Of a stretch of 58,805 nucleotides of DNA, positions 50,470 to 58,805 are shown in pieces. The position numbers were made by a program, and so were the translations under genes. Position 1 is the first letter of the stretch. Every line of letters begins with the position of its first letter. Location: contig JANOFM010000079.1 in the NCBI GenBank assembly GCA_031413635.1, positions 1 through 58,805 of the forward strand, in the 5' to 3' direction. The notes beneath the pieces were generated by a model. The model was not told the DNA's origin, ran no database searches, and was given only the letters and a program-made list of their open reading frames with translations. This DNA comes from SZUA-430 sp031413635. GTDB lineage: Bacteria > Pseudomonadota > Alphaproteobacteria > Micropepsales > Micropepsaceae.

Positions 50470-53400
50470 ATGCTGCGTCCCGAACACTTGAATGGCGCCG
50501 GTGCTTTGCCGCGCCGGGGTCAAGAATCGCGCGTGCAGAAGTCACAAACTACTGCCGATTGGAATGGCGACGAGCTCATTCGTGACGACTTGCTCAGCGC
50601 CGAAGCGCTGGAACGGCATGCGGAAAAGTTGGGCACCGATCAGCGAATCTCGGAGAGAAGACAAAGCGCGAAGCTTTTAAGGGCCAGGCTGCAGTCAAAC
50701 GAAGCTAGGCTTCTGGCAGCGTACCGCACCATCGCAAAAGCCGTCGCTCAAGGGCGTCCGATTACACCGGCCGCCGAATGGCTTGTCGACAATTACCACC
50801 TGGTCGAAGATCAAATCCGGGAAATCCGTTTAGATCTTCCGCCGGGCTATTATCGCCAGCTGCCTAAGTTGGCCGATGGACCGCTCGTGGGTCTGCCCCG
50901 CGTGTTCGGACTCGCGTGGCATTTCATCGCTCATACCGATAGCCACTTCGATGCCGACCTACTTTGCCGCTTCGTAAATTCTTATCAACGCGCGCAACCG
51001 CTAACGATCGGCGAGTTGTGGGCCGTTGCGATTACGCTTCGCATCATGCTCGTCGAGAATCTCCGTCGGGCGACGCTTCGGATTTTGACCGGGCGTCAAC
51101 AGCGTGACGATGCAGACGCCCTTGCGGATCGCTTGCTCAGCGCTAAGCGCCCGCAACCCGCCGCGATCGAAGGTGTCCTAAAACCTTACGAAAAAACGCC
51201 TGTGCCGCCGGCATTCGCGGCGCAGTTAATCCAGCGCTTGCGCGACCAGGATCCCACATTGATGCCGGCCATGCTGTGGCTCGAATCCAAGTTGAACGCG
51301 CAAGGCACATCGTCAGAAATCGTCTTGCAGAGCGAACACATGCGGCAAGCGGCGATGACGGTCACCGTGCGCAACATCATCACCAGCATGCGCCGCATTT
51401 CCGCGGTCGACTGGGCGGAACTATTCGAGACCATCAGCCCGATTGATGAGTTGCTGCGGGGAGCGAGCAGGTTTGGTCAGATGGACTTTGCAACACGCGA
51501 CCAGTATCGGCGTGCTGTCGAAGAACTCGCACGCGGCTCCAAGTTCACGGAAATGGAGGTGGCACAGCGCGCACTCGCCAGAACGACGGAAGCCGAACGA
51601 CGCGAAACCCTCAGTAACGAGACGGAGAAAAAGCGAGCATGCGACCCGGGGTACTATCTTATTTCCGCGGGGCGGCCCGCCTTCGAACGCTCGATCGGAT
51701 TTCGGCCGCCCGCAAGTTCCTGGTTAGGTCGCGCCACGGCAACTGTCGGATTTTTGGGTTACATCTTCAGCGTTGGCGTCGTCACGGCAGTGATGATCGG
51801 GCTTGCTCTCTCGCTTCTTGACGCCGCTCTGATTGGCTGGTGGTGGCCCGCCCTTGCCATACTCGGGCTATTCCCGGCGACGGACGCCGCGGTCGCCCTC
51901 GTCAATCGTTTCGCGACCTCGCAGTTTACGGCAACGACCTTGCCCGGCATGGAACTGCGTGACGGCATTCCGAGCGAACTGCGGACCATGGTCGTCGTGC
52001 CGACGCTACTAACGTCGCCGTCGTCGGTGGCGGAACAGGTTGAGGGGCTAGAGGTTCACTATCTTGCAAGCAATGACGGCGACATTCATTTCGCACTTCT
52101 GTCGGACTGGACCGATGCGACGACGCCCCGCGCGGCGGGCGACGAGGAATTGTTAGCTGCCGCCGTCAAAGGGCTTGCTACTCTCAACGAACGCTACGGC
52201 GCTGCCCCAGGCGGTGATCGCTTCATCTTGCTTCACCGCCGCCGCGTTTGGAACGCGAGTCAGAAGCGCTGGATGGGTTGGGAACGAAAGCGCGGCAAGC
52301 TGCACGAACTGAACCGCCTTCTGCGCGGCGCAACGGACACCACCTTCATCCCGCACGGTCAGACCGCCGTGCGCGTGCCTCCGGGCGTGCGTTTTGTCAT
52401 CACGCTCGATGCCGATACGCGTTTGCCGCGGGACGCTGCGCGACGGCTGATCGGCAAGATGGCGCACCCCCTCAACCGCCCGCGCTTCGACCCGCGCAAA
52501 GGGCGTGTGGTGGAGGGCTATGCGATCTTGCAGCCGCGCATTACCGCAACCCTTCCGACCGGCAAAGAGCAGTCGCTGTATCAAAGACTCTTTTCGACAA
52601 GCGGTGGTATCGATCCCTACACCGCCGCCGTGTCGGACGTTTATCAAGATCTGTTCGGTGAAGGCTCCTACGCCGGCAAGGGCATCTACGATGTCGATTT
52701 GTTTGAAGCCGCGCTTGCCGATCGCGTGCCTGAAAATACGCTTTTGAGCCACGACCTTTTCGAGGGAATTTTCGCGCGCGCGGGTTTGGTTTCCGACATC
52801 GAACTCTTCGAGGACTTTCCGTCCCGTTACGATGTCGCGGCGTCGCGGCTCCATCGTTGGGCGCGAGGCGATTGGCAACTTCTACCGTGGATTTTCGGGC
52901 GCGGCGCCCCGGGCAGCGATCAAGACCAATCGGCGATCCCGCTGGGCGGCTTGTGGAGAATGCTCGACAATCTAAGACGGACATTGTCTGCGCCTGCGAG
53001 CGTTGTCGCATTGTCGATCGGATGGACGCTTCCTCTCAACCTGTCGCTGCCTTGGACGGGTTTCATTTTGGCGGCGATTGCACTGCCAGCGCTACTGCCG
53101 ATCATCGGCGAACTATTTCCGCGACGCCCGGGCATTGCCTTGCGAAGTCATCTGCATGCGCTGGCCAAAGACACTGTACTCGCGTTTTCGCAGATCGCGT
53201 TTGCGGTCACTTTTTTGGCGCATCAGGCCTGGTTGATGGTCGACGCTATCGCGCGAACGTTCTTCAGATTATTCTTCACACATCGGCGTCTGTTGGAGTG
53301 GGTTACGGCAGCTCAAGCCAACTATCGCCCTCAACTCGATGTCGCAAGCGCCTATAGCCTGATGGCCGGCGCAATTGCGATTGCAGCGAGCGCCATGTTG

Positions 53401-56400
53401 CTGTCGCTTCTGTTCAACACCTATTCATCCATTGTTGCTTTGCCCTTTGTGGCGCTTTGGGTCATGTCGCCGCTTATCGCACGTTGGTCCAGCATTTCAC
53501 CGCAGACCGCCGATCGGGCCGCCGTTTCGCCCAACGACGCCGATACGCTGCGTCTCATCGCGCGCCGGACATGGCGCTACTTTGAAACCTTTGTCACGGC
53601 GGCGGAGAACATGCTGCCGCCGGACAATTTTCAAGAAGACCCCGAGCCAATCGTCGCGCACCGCACATCGCCGACCAATATCGGCCTCTACCTTTTGTCG
53701 ATTGTCGCCGCACGGGACCATAGTTGGATCGGAACGGTCGAAATGGTCGGGCGGCTTGAAGCCACCTTCGCCACGATCAATCGATTGGAACTTTACCGCG
53801 GACATTTGTTCAATTGGTACGACACGCGCGATTTGCGTCCGCTTGAACCCAAATACATTTCTTCGGTGGACAGCGGCAACCTAGCGGGACATCTCCTTGC
53901 CGTCGCCAACGCGTGCGCGGAGCGGGCAAACGCAGGCACCCTAAGCGACGATTGGCGATTGGGTGTGGCGGACGCCCTCGATCTCGCTCGTGAAGCTCTT
54001 ACTGCTGTTGATCGGGGAGAATCAACGGGGCTGGTTCAGATCACCAACGTGCAGGAGCGGCTTAGCGAATTCAGCGCCTTGCTCGCTCGATCGGGCGCGT
54101 CGCCGGACGCCGTTGACGTGCTCACCGAGGCCGCCACGCGAGCCTCGCGGCTGGTGGACGCCTCCGTCGCCCTCGGGCTGGTGCGCGACGACGCGTATGC
54201 AGCCGAGATCCAGGCTTGGAGCGAGGCGGCACAGCGCGCCGTCGAAAGTCATGCGAACGACTTGAAGACCGCAGCAAGTGTCACCGTGCGTCTTGGGAAA
54301 CTCGAGCTTGCCGCACGCAACATGTTCTACGCCATGGATTTTCGCTTTCTCGTCAACACGGAGCTCAAGCTCTTTTCGATCGGATATTCGGTCGGCACGG
54401 AGACGCTGGACCCAAGCTGCTATGACTTGCTTGCGTCCGAAGCGCGCCTGGCGAGCTTTGTCGCAATCGCCAAAGGTGACGCGCCGACACGGCATTGGTT
54501 TCGGTTGGGCCGTCTGGTCACGGCGATCGATCATGGGGCCGCGTTGATCTCGTGGTCGGGGTCAATGTTCGAGTATTTAATGCCGTCGCTCGTCATGCGC
54601 GCGCCCGAGGGCAGCTTGCTTGCCAGCACGAACAGACTCATCGTCAGCCGGCAAATCGACCATGGCCGCAAGCTTGGCTTGCCCTGGGGCATTTCGGAGT
54701 CGGCGTACAACGCGCGCGACTTGGAATACACCTATCAGTATTCAAACTTCGGCGTGCCAGGATTGGGCCTCAAGCGAGGTTTGTCGGAGAATGCAGTCGT
54801 CGCGCCCTACGCGACCGCGCTTGCCGCGATGGTCAACCCGTCCGCGGCCTGCAAAAACTTTGTGAGACTGAAGGATATTGGCGCCGGCGGCACTTACGGT
54901 TTCTATGAGGCCGTCGATTTCACGCCGTCGCGCATCCCCGAAGGTAAACGCCACGCAGTCGTTCGCGCCTATATGGCGCACCATCAAGGGATGACAATCG
55001 TCGCGCTCGCAAATGTTCTGGGCGATGGGCGGATGCGGGATCGCTTCCACGCGGAACCCCGTGTTCGCGCGGCCGAGCTTCTGCTGCAGGAACGAATGCC
55101 ACGCGAGGTCGCATTGGCTCACCCGCGCGCGGAGGAAGTGCAGGCCGCAGCGAAACTGATCGATGGCGCAGCGCCCCGGTCGCGAATCGTCCTGTCGCCG
55201 CACTCGACGCCACCGCAAACTCAACTTCTGTCGAATGGGCGCTATTCGGTCATGGTGAGCGCCGCCGGCGGCGGATATAGCAAGTGGGGAAACCTTGCGA
55301 TTACCCGGTGGCGCACAGACGCAACCTGCGACGACTTCGGTACGCATGTCTTTTTGCGCGACGTGAGGACCGGCGCGGTTTGGTCGGCGGGTTATCAACC
55401 CACGGGCGTCGAGCCCGACGAATTCAAAGCAGCATTTGCCGACGGCCGTGCCGAGTTCGTTCGGCGCGACGGTACCCTGACCACAGCGCTCGATGTCATC
55501 GTCTCGCCGGAGAGCGACGGCGAAGTCCGCCGCATTACCATTTCCAACCACGGCGCGCGCGCGCGCGAAATCGAAGTGACCTCCTACGCCGAGTTGGTGC
55601 TGGCACCGGCCTCCGCCGATTGGGCCCATCCCGCATTCTCGAAATTGTTTGTCGAAACCGACTATGTCGCCGCAAAGGGCCTGTTGCTGGCGACGCGCCA
55701 CCGCCGCTCTGCACACGAACAGGAGGTTTGGGTCTCTGCACATTCCGTCGTCGAAGGCGATGATCTGGGCGCCCTGCAGATCGAGACCGATCGAGCGCGC
55801 TTCATCGGGCGCGGCCGCAGCTTGCGCAATCCCATCGCCATCTCCGACCAACGGCCGTTGTCAAACACAGTCGGGGACGTGCTTGACCCGGTTTTCGCGT
55901 CCCGGCGGCGCGTCCGTATCCGTCCTGGTGGGTCGGTGCGCATTGCGTACTGGACATTCGTCGGCCGGTCGCGCGAAGAGGTTGTCGCGCTCGCCGACAG
56001 GCATCGCGAGCCCGACGCCTTCGATCGCGTCACGACGCTGGCTTGGTCGCAAGGTCAAATCGAGCGCCACCACATGGGCATCACGCCGGACCAGGCCAAT
56101 CAGTATCAGCGCCTGGCAAGCCACTTGCTCTACACCAATCCTGCCTTGCGCGCGCCACCGCCGACGATTGAACGCGGTGCTCAACCGCCCAACGCGCTTT
56201 GGGCGCTCGGCATTTCGGGCGACGTACCCATCATTCTCGCGCGCGTGGATCAAGACGAGGAGCTGCCGTTCGTCCGCGACCTCCTGCAAGCGCACGAGTA
56301 CTGGCAAAGAAAGCAATTCGACGTCGACCTCGTGATCCTGAACGAGAAGGCAACGTCCTACGTCCAAGACTTGCAAGTTTCATTGGAGTCACTGGTGCGC

Positions 56401-58805
56401 ATCGGCGAGGCGCGCAGACGCCACACGGGCCCGGCCTTGCGCGGAAATGCAATTGTCCTACGCCACGACCTGATGACACCAGAAAGCCGTAACGCACTCT
56501 TAGCCGTGGCGCGGGTAGACTTGGTCGGCAGGCGTGGCGCTCTGTCCGAACAACTCGACCGCCTCGTCGAAACCGCTTCGAGCAACGCGCAACTTCGCCA
56601 ACGCCCTAAGCCGCCGGCCTCTGCAGATCAATCGGTACCATTTGCAAAGCCGGACCTGGAATACTTCAACGGCATCGGAGGCTTTGGCGCAGACGGACGC
56701 GAATACGTTGTTGCGCTTACTGATGGATTGAATACTCCTGCGCCGTGGCTCAACGTCATCGCAAATCCGCATTTCGGGTTCCAGGTTTCGGCGGATGGTG
56801 GCGGCTATACCTGGAGCGAAAGCAGCCGTGAGAACCAGCTGACCGAATGGTCGAACGATCCCGTCTGCGACCGCACGCCCGAAGTCATCTATATCCGCGA
56901 CGACGACACCGGCGAACTCTGGACACCCACGCCCTCACCCATCCGACGCACGGCGGCCAATTACATGGTTCGTCACGGACAGGGATACAGCCGCTTCGAG
57001 CACACCGCGAGCGACATGGCCATATACCTTTTACAGTATGTGGCCAAAGACGAGCCCATCAAGATTTCACGACTCACGATCCGCAACACATCGAGGCGAA
57101 CCCGACGCCTTACAGTAACGGGTTACATCGAATGGCTGATGGCGCCGCCGCACGGCCTCACGACGCCGATCGTCATAACCAGCTTGGATACCTCGACCGG
57201 GGCGGTCTTTGCGCGAAATCCCTGGAATGCTGCTTTTGGCGCGCAGATCGCATTTGCGGATATGGCGGGGCAGCAAACATCGTGGACCGGCGACCGCACC
57301 GAATTCCTGGGCCGCAACGGGTCGCTAACCAATCCATCGGCATTGCAATTCAAGACGCCGTTATCAGGCCGCGTTGGTGCGGGACTCGACCCCTGCGCTG
57401 CGTTGCAACGGTCAATCGAGCTTAAGCCGGGTGAAGCCATCGAAGTCGTGTTGTTTCTCGGCTCCGCACCCGACGCAGAAGCAGCCAGGGCTCTGCTCCG
57501 AAAGTTTCGCGCCGCGGATTTGAATCGCGCATTGGATGAGGTGATAGATTTATGGGACGGTGTTCTCAGCAAGGTGCAAGTGACGACGCCGGACCGCAGC
57601 ATGGATATCATGCTCAATCGTTGGCTCCTTTATCAGACGTTGGCTTGCAGGCTCTGGGCGCGTTCCGCACTTTATCAATCCGGCGGCGCCTACGGTTTTC
57701 GCGATCAGCTCCAGGATGCCATGGCGATGGCGTTGACGATGCCCGAGCTAACGCGGGCACATCTGTTGCGCGCCGCAGGCCGTCAGTTCGTCGAAGGCGA
57801 CGTGCAACATTGGTGGCTCGACCATTCGGGCCAAGGCGTGCGAACCGGCTTCTCCGACGATCGAATTTGGCTGTGTCATGCAGCCGCGCACTATCTCACC
57901 ACGACAAGAGATCATTCGGTCCTCGACGAAATGGTATCGTTCTTGCGAGGACCGGCATTACCGGCAGGAGAGGCAGACGCATTCTTTGAGCCTGCCGTGA
58001 CAGATCAGAAAGGATCGATCTTTGAACACTGCGCGCGCGCACTCGATCTCAGTCTAGCCGTCGGAAGTCATGGCTTGCCGTTGATCGGTACCGGCGATTG
58101 GAATGACGGTTTCAATCACGTCGGCGCCGGCGGCAAAGGCGAGAGCGTTTGGCTCGGCTGGTTTCTCTATTCCGCATTGAGCTCTTTCATACCGATCGCA
58201 CAACAGCGCGGTGAGGCAGCGCGGGCGGAACGATGGCTGTTGCACCGGGAACTCCTGCAGGAAGCGCTCGAACGCGAAGGGTGGGACGGCGACTGGTATC
58301 GCCGCGCCTATTTCGACGATGGTACGCCGCTCGGCTCCGGCATGAACGAGCAGTGCCGCATCGATTCAATTGCTCAGTCGTGGGCCGTCCTGTCGGGCGC
58401 GGCAGAGCGCGATCGCGGCCAGCGAGCGATGGCGGCGGTAGATACGTTACTAATCGACCGCCAAAACGGGCTCGCCGTCTTGTTCAATCCACCGTTCGAC
58501 AAGACGACGATCGATCCCGGCTACGTCAAAGATTATCCGCCCGGCGTTCGCGAGAACGGCGGACAGTACACGCATGCCGCCGCTTGGTCGGCGATGGCGT
58601 TTGCGGCGCTGGGCGAGGGCGACAAAGCCGCCGACCTGTTCTGGATGCTCAACCCGATCAATCGGGCGCGCACTTTCACCGATGCGCAGCGTTACCGCGT
58701 CGAGCCCTATGTCGTCGCGGCGGATGTCTACGCGATGCCGCCTCATGTCGGGCGCGGCGGCTGGACGTGGTACACGGGCGCGGCCGGATGGCTCTACCGC
58801 GCGGG
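50470..58805 (+). CDS. ndvB: Cyclic beta-1,2-glucan synthase, NdvB/ChvB type (C-terminus beyond the window)
   Basis: One unbroken frame of 2778 codons runs from ATG 50470 off the right edge. NdvB uses UDP-glucose to make periplasmic cyclic beta-1,2-glucans. N-terminal region about 1-410, with EWLVDNYHLVEDQIREIRLD near 105-125. Membrane helices follow at ~420-480 and ~840-1005, bracketing the GT84 domain with DADTR (647-651) and RLHRWARGDWQ near 793. A glucoamylase-like part has GHLFNWYDTRDLRPLEPKY (~1110), SRQIDHGRKLGLPWGISES (~1395) and AYMAHHQGMTIVALANVL. Two GH94 N-domains follow (from ~1577 and ~2090). The GH94 catalytic part has GTGDWNDGFNHVG (2540-2552) with D2546 as likely acid. The end at TWYTGAAGWLYR suggests only ~60-100 residues are missing. 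A GTG at 50533 is an alternative start. Confidence 0.95.
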   Translation, partial: MLRPEHLNGAGALPRRGQESRVQKSQTTADWNGDELIRDDLLSAEALERHAEKLGTDQRISERRQSAKLLRARLQSNEARLLAAYRTIAKAVAQGRPITPAAEWLVDNYHLVEDQIREIRLDLPPGYYRQLPKLADGPLVGLPRVFGLAWHFIAHTDSHFDADLLCRFVNSYQRAQPLTIGELWAVAITLRIMLVENLRRATLRILTGRQQRDDADALADRLLSAKRPQPAAIEGVLKPYEKTPVPPAFAAQLIQRLRDQDPTLMPAMLWLESKLNAQGTSSEIVLQSEHMRQAAMTVTVRNIITSMRRISAVDWAELFETISPIDELLRGASRFGQMDFATRDQYRRAVEELARGSKFTEMEVAQRALARTTEAERRETLSNETEKKRACDPGYYLISAGRPAFERSIGFRPPASSWLGRATATVGFLGYIFSVGVVTAVMIGLALSLLDAALIGWWWPALAILGLFPATDAAVALVNRFATSQFTATTLPGMELRDGIPSELRTMVVVPTLLTSPSSVAEQVEGLEVHYLASNDGDIHFALLSDWTDATTPRAAGDEELLAAAVKGLATLNERYGAAPGGDRFILLHRRRVWNASQKRWMGWERKRGKLHELNRLLRGATDTTFIPHGQTAVRVPPGVRFVITLDADTRLPRDAARRLIGKMAHPLNRPRFDPRKGRVVEGYAILQPRITATLPTGKEQSLYQRLFSTSGGIDPYTAAVSDVYQDLFGEGSYAGKGIYDVDLFEAALADRVPENTLLSHDLFEGIFARAGLVSDIELFEDFPSRYDVAASRLHRWARGDWQLLPWIFGRGAPGSDQDQSAIPLGGLWRMLDNLRRTLSAPASVVALSIGWTLPLNLSLPWTGFILAAIALPALLPIIGELFPRRPGIALRSHLHALAKDTVLAFSQIAFAVTFLAHQAWLMVDAIARTFFRLFFTHRRLLEWVTAAQANYRPQLDVASAYSLMAGAIAIAASAMLLSLLFNTYSSIVALPFVALWVMSPLIARWSSISPQTADRAAVSPNDADTLRLIARRTWRYFETFVTAAENMLPPDNFQEDPEPIVAHRTSPTNIGLYLLSIVAARDHSWIGTVEMVGRLEATFATINRLELYRGHLFNWYDTRDLRPLEPKYISSVDSGNLAGHLLAVANACAERANAGTLSDDWRLGVADALDLAREALTAVDRGESTGLVQITNVQERLSEFSALLARSGASPDAVDVLTEAATRASRLVDASVALGLVRDDAYAAEIQAWSEAAQRAVESHANDLKTAASVTVRLGKLELAARNMFYAMDFRFLVNTELKLFSIGYSVGTETLDPSCYDLLASEARLASFVAIAKGDAPTRHWFRLGRLVTAIDHGAALISWSGSMFEYLMPSLVMRAPEGSLLASTNRLIVSRQIDHGRKLGLPWGISESAYNARDLEYTYQYSNFGVPGLGLKRGLSENAVVAPYATALAAMVNPSAACKNFVRLKDIGAGGTYGFYEAVDFTPSRIPEGKRHAVVRAYMAHHQGMTIVALANVLGDGRMRDRFHAEPRVRAAELLLQERMPREVALAHPRAEEVQAAAKLIDGAAPRSRIVLSPHSTPPQTQLLSNGRYSVMVSAAGGGYSKWGNLAITRWRTDATCDDFGTHVFLRDVRTGAVWSAGYQPTGVEPDEFKAAFADGRAEFVRRDGTLTTALDVIVSPESDGEVRRITISNHGARAREIEVTSYAELVLAPASADWAHPAFSKLFVETDYVAAKGLLLATRHRRSAHEQEVWVSAHSVVEGDDLGALQIETDRARFIGRGRSLRNPIAISDQRPLSNTVGDVLDPVFASRRRVRIRPGGSVRIAYWTFVGRSREEVVALADRHREPDAFDRVTTLAWSQGQIERHHMGITPDQANQYQRLASHLLYTNPALRAPPPTIERGAQPPNALWALGISGDVPIILARVDQDEELPFVRDLLQAHEYWQRKQFDVDLVILNEKATSYVQDLQVSLESLVRIGEARRRHTGPALRGNAIVLRHDLMTPESRNALLAVARVDLVGRRGALSEQLDRLVETASSNAQLRQRPKPPASADQSVPFAKPDLEYFNGIGGFGADGREYVVALTDGLNTPAPWLNVIANPHFGFQVSADGGGYTWSESSRENQLTEWSNDPVCDRTPEVIYIRDDDTGELWTPTPSPIRRTAANYMVRHGQGYSRFEHTASDMAIYLLQYVAKDEPIKISRLTIRNTSRRTRRLTVTGYIEWLMAPPHGLTTPIVITSLDTSTGAVFARNPWNAAFGAQIAFADMAGQQTSWTGDRTEFLGRNGSLTNPSALQFKTPLSGRVGAGLDPCAALQRSIELKPGEAIEVVLFLGSAPDAEAARALLRKFRAADLNRALDEVIDLWDGVLSKVQVTTPDRSMDIMLNRWLLYQTLACRLWARSALYQSGGAYGFRDQLQDAMAMALTMPELTRAHLLRAAGRQFVEGDVQHWWLDHSGQGVRTGFSDDRIWLCHAAAHYLTTTRDHSVLDEMVSFLRGPALPAGEADAFFEPAVTDQKGSIFEHCARALDLSLAVGSHGLPLIGTGDWNDGFNHVGAGGKGESVWLGWFLYSALSSFIPIAQQRGEAARAERWLLHRELLQEALEREGWDGDWYRRAYFDDGTPLGSGMNEQCRIDSIAQSWAVLSGAAERDRGQRAMAAVDTLLIDRQNGLAVLFNPPFDKTTIDPGYVKDYPPGVRENGGQYTHAAAWSAMAFAALGEGDKAADLFWMLNPINRARTFTDAQRYRVEPYVVAADVYAMPPHVGRGGWTWYTGAAGWLYRA

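Noticed and set aside
50182..50523. Leftward 113-codon frame before ndvB
   Set aside because: Arg/Pro/Cys-rich composition without coding bias. It overlaps the ndvB start and its stop lies past the terminator stem.
1..58805. CRISPR array, prophage, integron or IS element
   Set aside because: No regularly spaced direct repeats, transposase, integrase or phage structural genes were seen. The only sizeable repeat is at 35515-35691.

Overview
The window looks like chromosomal DNA of an alphaproteobacterium. It has high G+C with mostly C/G third codon positions. It carries gene pairs typical of that class: secG next to pyrG, mfd-sdhE facing recG, a ChrR-type rpoE-chrR pair, and an NdvB/ChvB-type cyclic beta-1,2-glucan synthase. 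The order cannot be fixed from this window alone. No prophage, IS element, CRISPR array or rRNA was seen, and one tRNA-Ser(UGA) is present. The first ~490 bases are different: visibly lower in G+C, carrying an unrelated reading frame, and joined abruptly into pyrG after codon 108. This is either a real interruption or a chimeric contig end.

Layout. 0.5-2.5 kb: truncated pyrG, secG and divergent mepA (lipoprotein murein endopeptidase). 2.5-6.1 kb: acetate permease operon (yjcH-actP-small exported protein), hemolysin III/PAQR protein and ExoD-like protein. 6.1-7.2 kb: cold-shock gene with a recognisable promoter and terminator, a Lys-rich small protein and tRNA-Ser. 7.2-12.5 kb: a singlet-oxygen type sigma-E/ChrR module. 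rpoE, chrR, an SDR and a DUF2177 gene run leftward; an FAD amine-oxidase-like gene and a cyclopropane-fatty-acid synthase run rightward. Each side has its own TGATCC-N18 promoter-like element in the shared intergenic region. 12.7-18.6 kb: small proteins, a second cold-shock gene, an MgtC/DUF4010 transporter, a sulfatase, a DUF533 protein and an alpha/beta hydrolase. 18.65-18.84 kb: a free-standing candidate small RNA with a 15-codon ORF and an intrinsic terminator.

18.9-26.4 kb: CaiB-type CoA transferase/racemase, a proline-rich exported protein, an SDR, a FrnE-like DsbA protein, feoAB with a possible Fur site, and a YgiQ radical-SAM protein. 26.6-28.6 kb: a membrane-anchored Mrr-like protein lacking the catalytic Lys, and an OmpA-family protein. 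28.6-35.5 kb: mfd, sdhE, an alpha/beta hydrolase and recG, then a 177-bp element with 48-nt inverted arms. 35.7-42.9 kb: LysR/TauE pair, APH-like phosphotransferase with DUF6285, a DUF3089 protein without its nucleophile Ser, and a thiolase next to an HMG-CoA-synthase-like protein fused to a DUF35 zinc-ribbon/OB module.

43.0-58.8 kb: envelope and polysaccharide genes. These are a TPR-SPOR protein, galU, ugd, a gmhA-like isomerase with cysD-cysNC (sulfate activation to PAPS), and ndvB, which runs off the right edge. GalU makes the UDP-glucose that Ugd and NdvB consume. CysD/CysNC could supply PAPS for sulfation, although no sulfotransferase is visible here.
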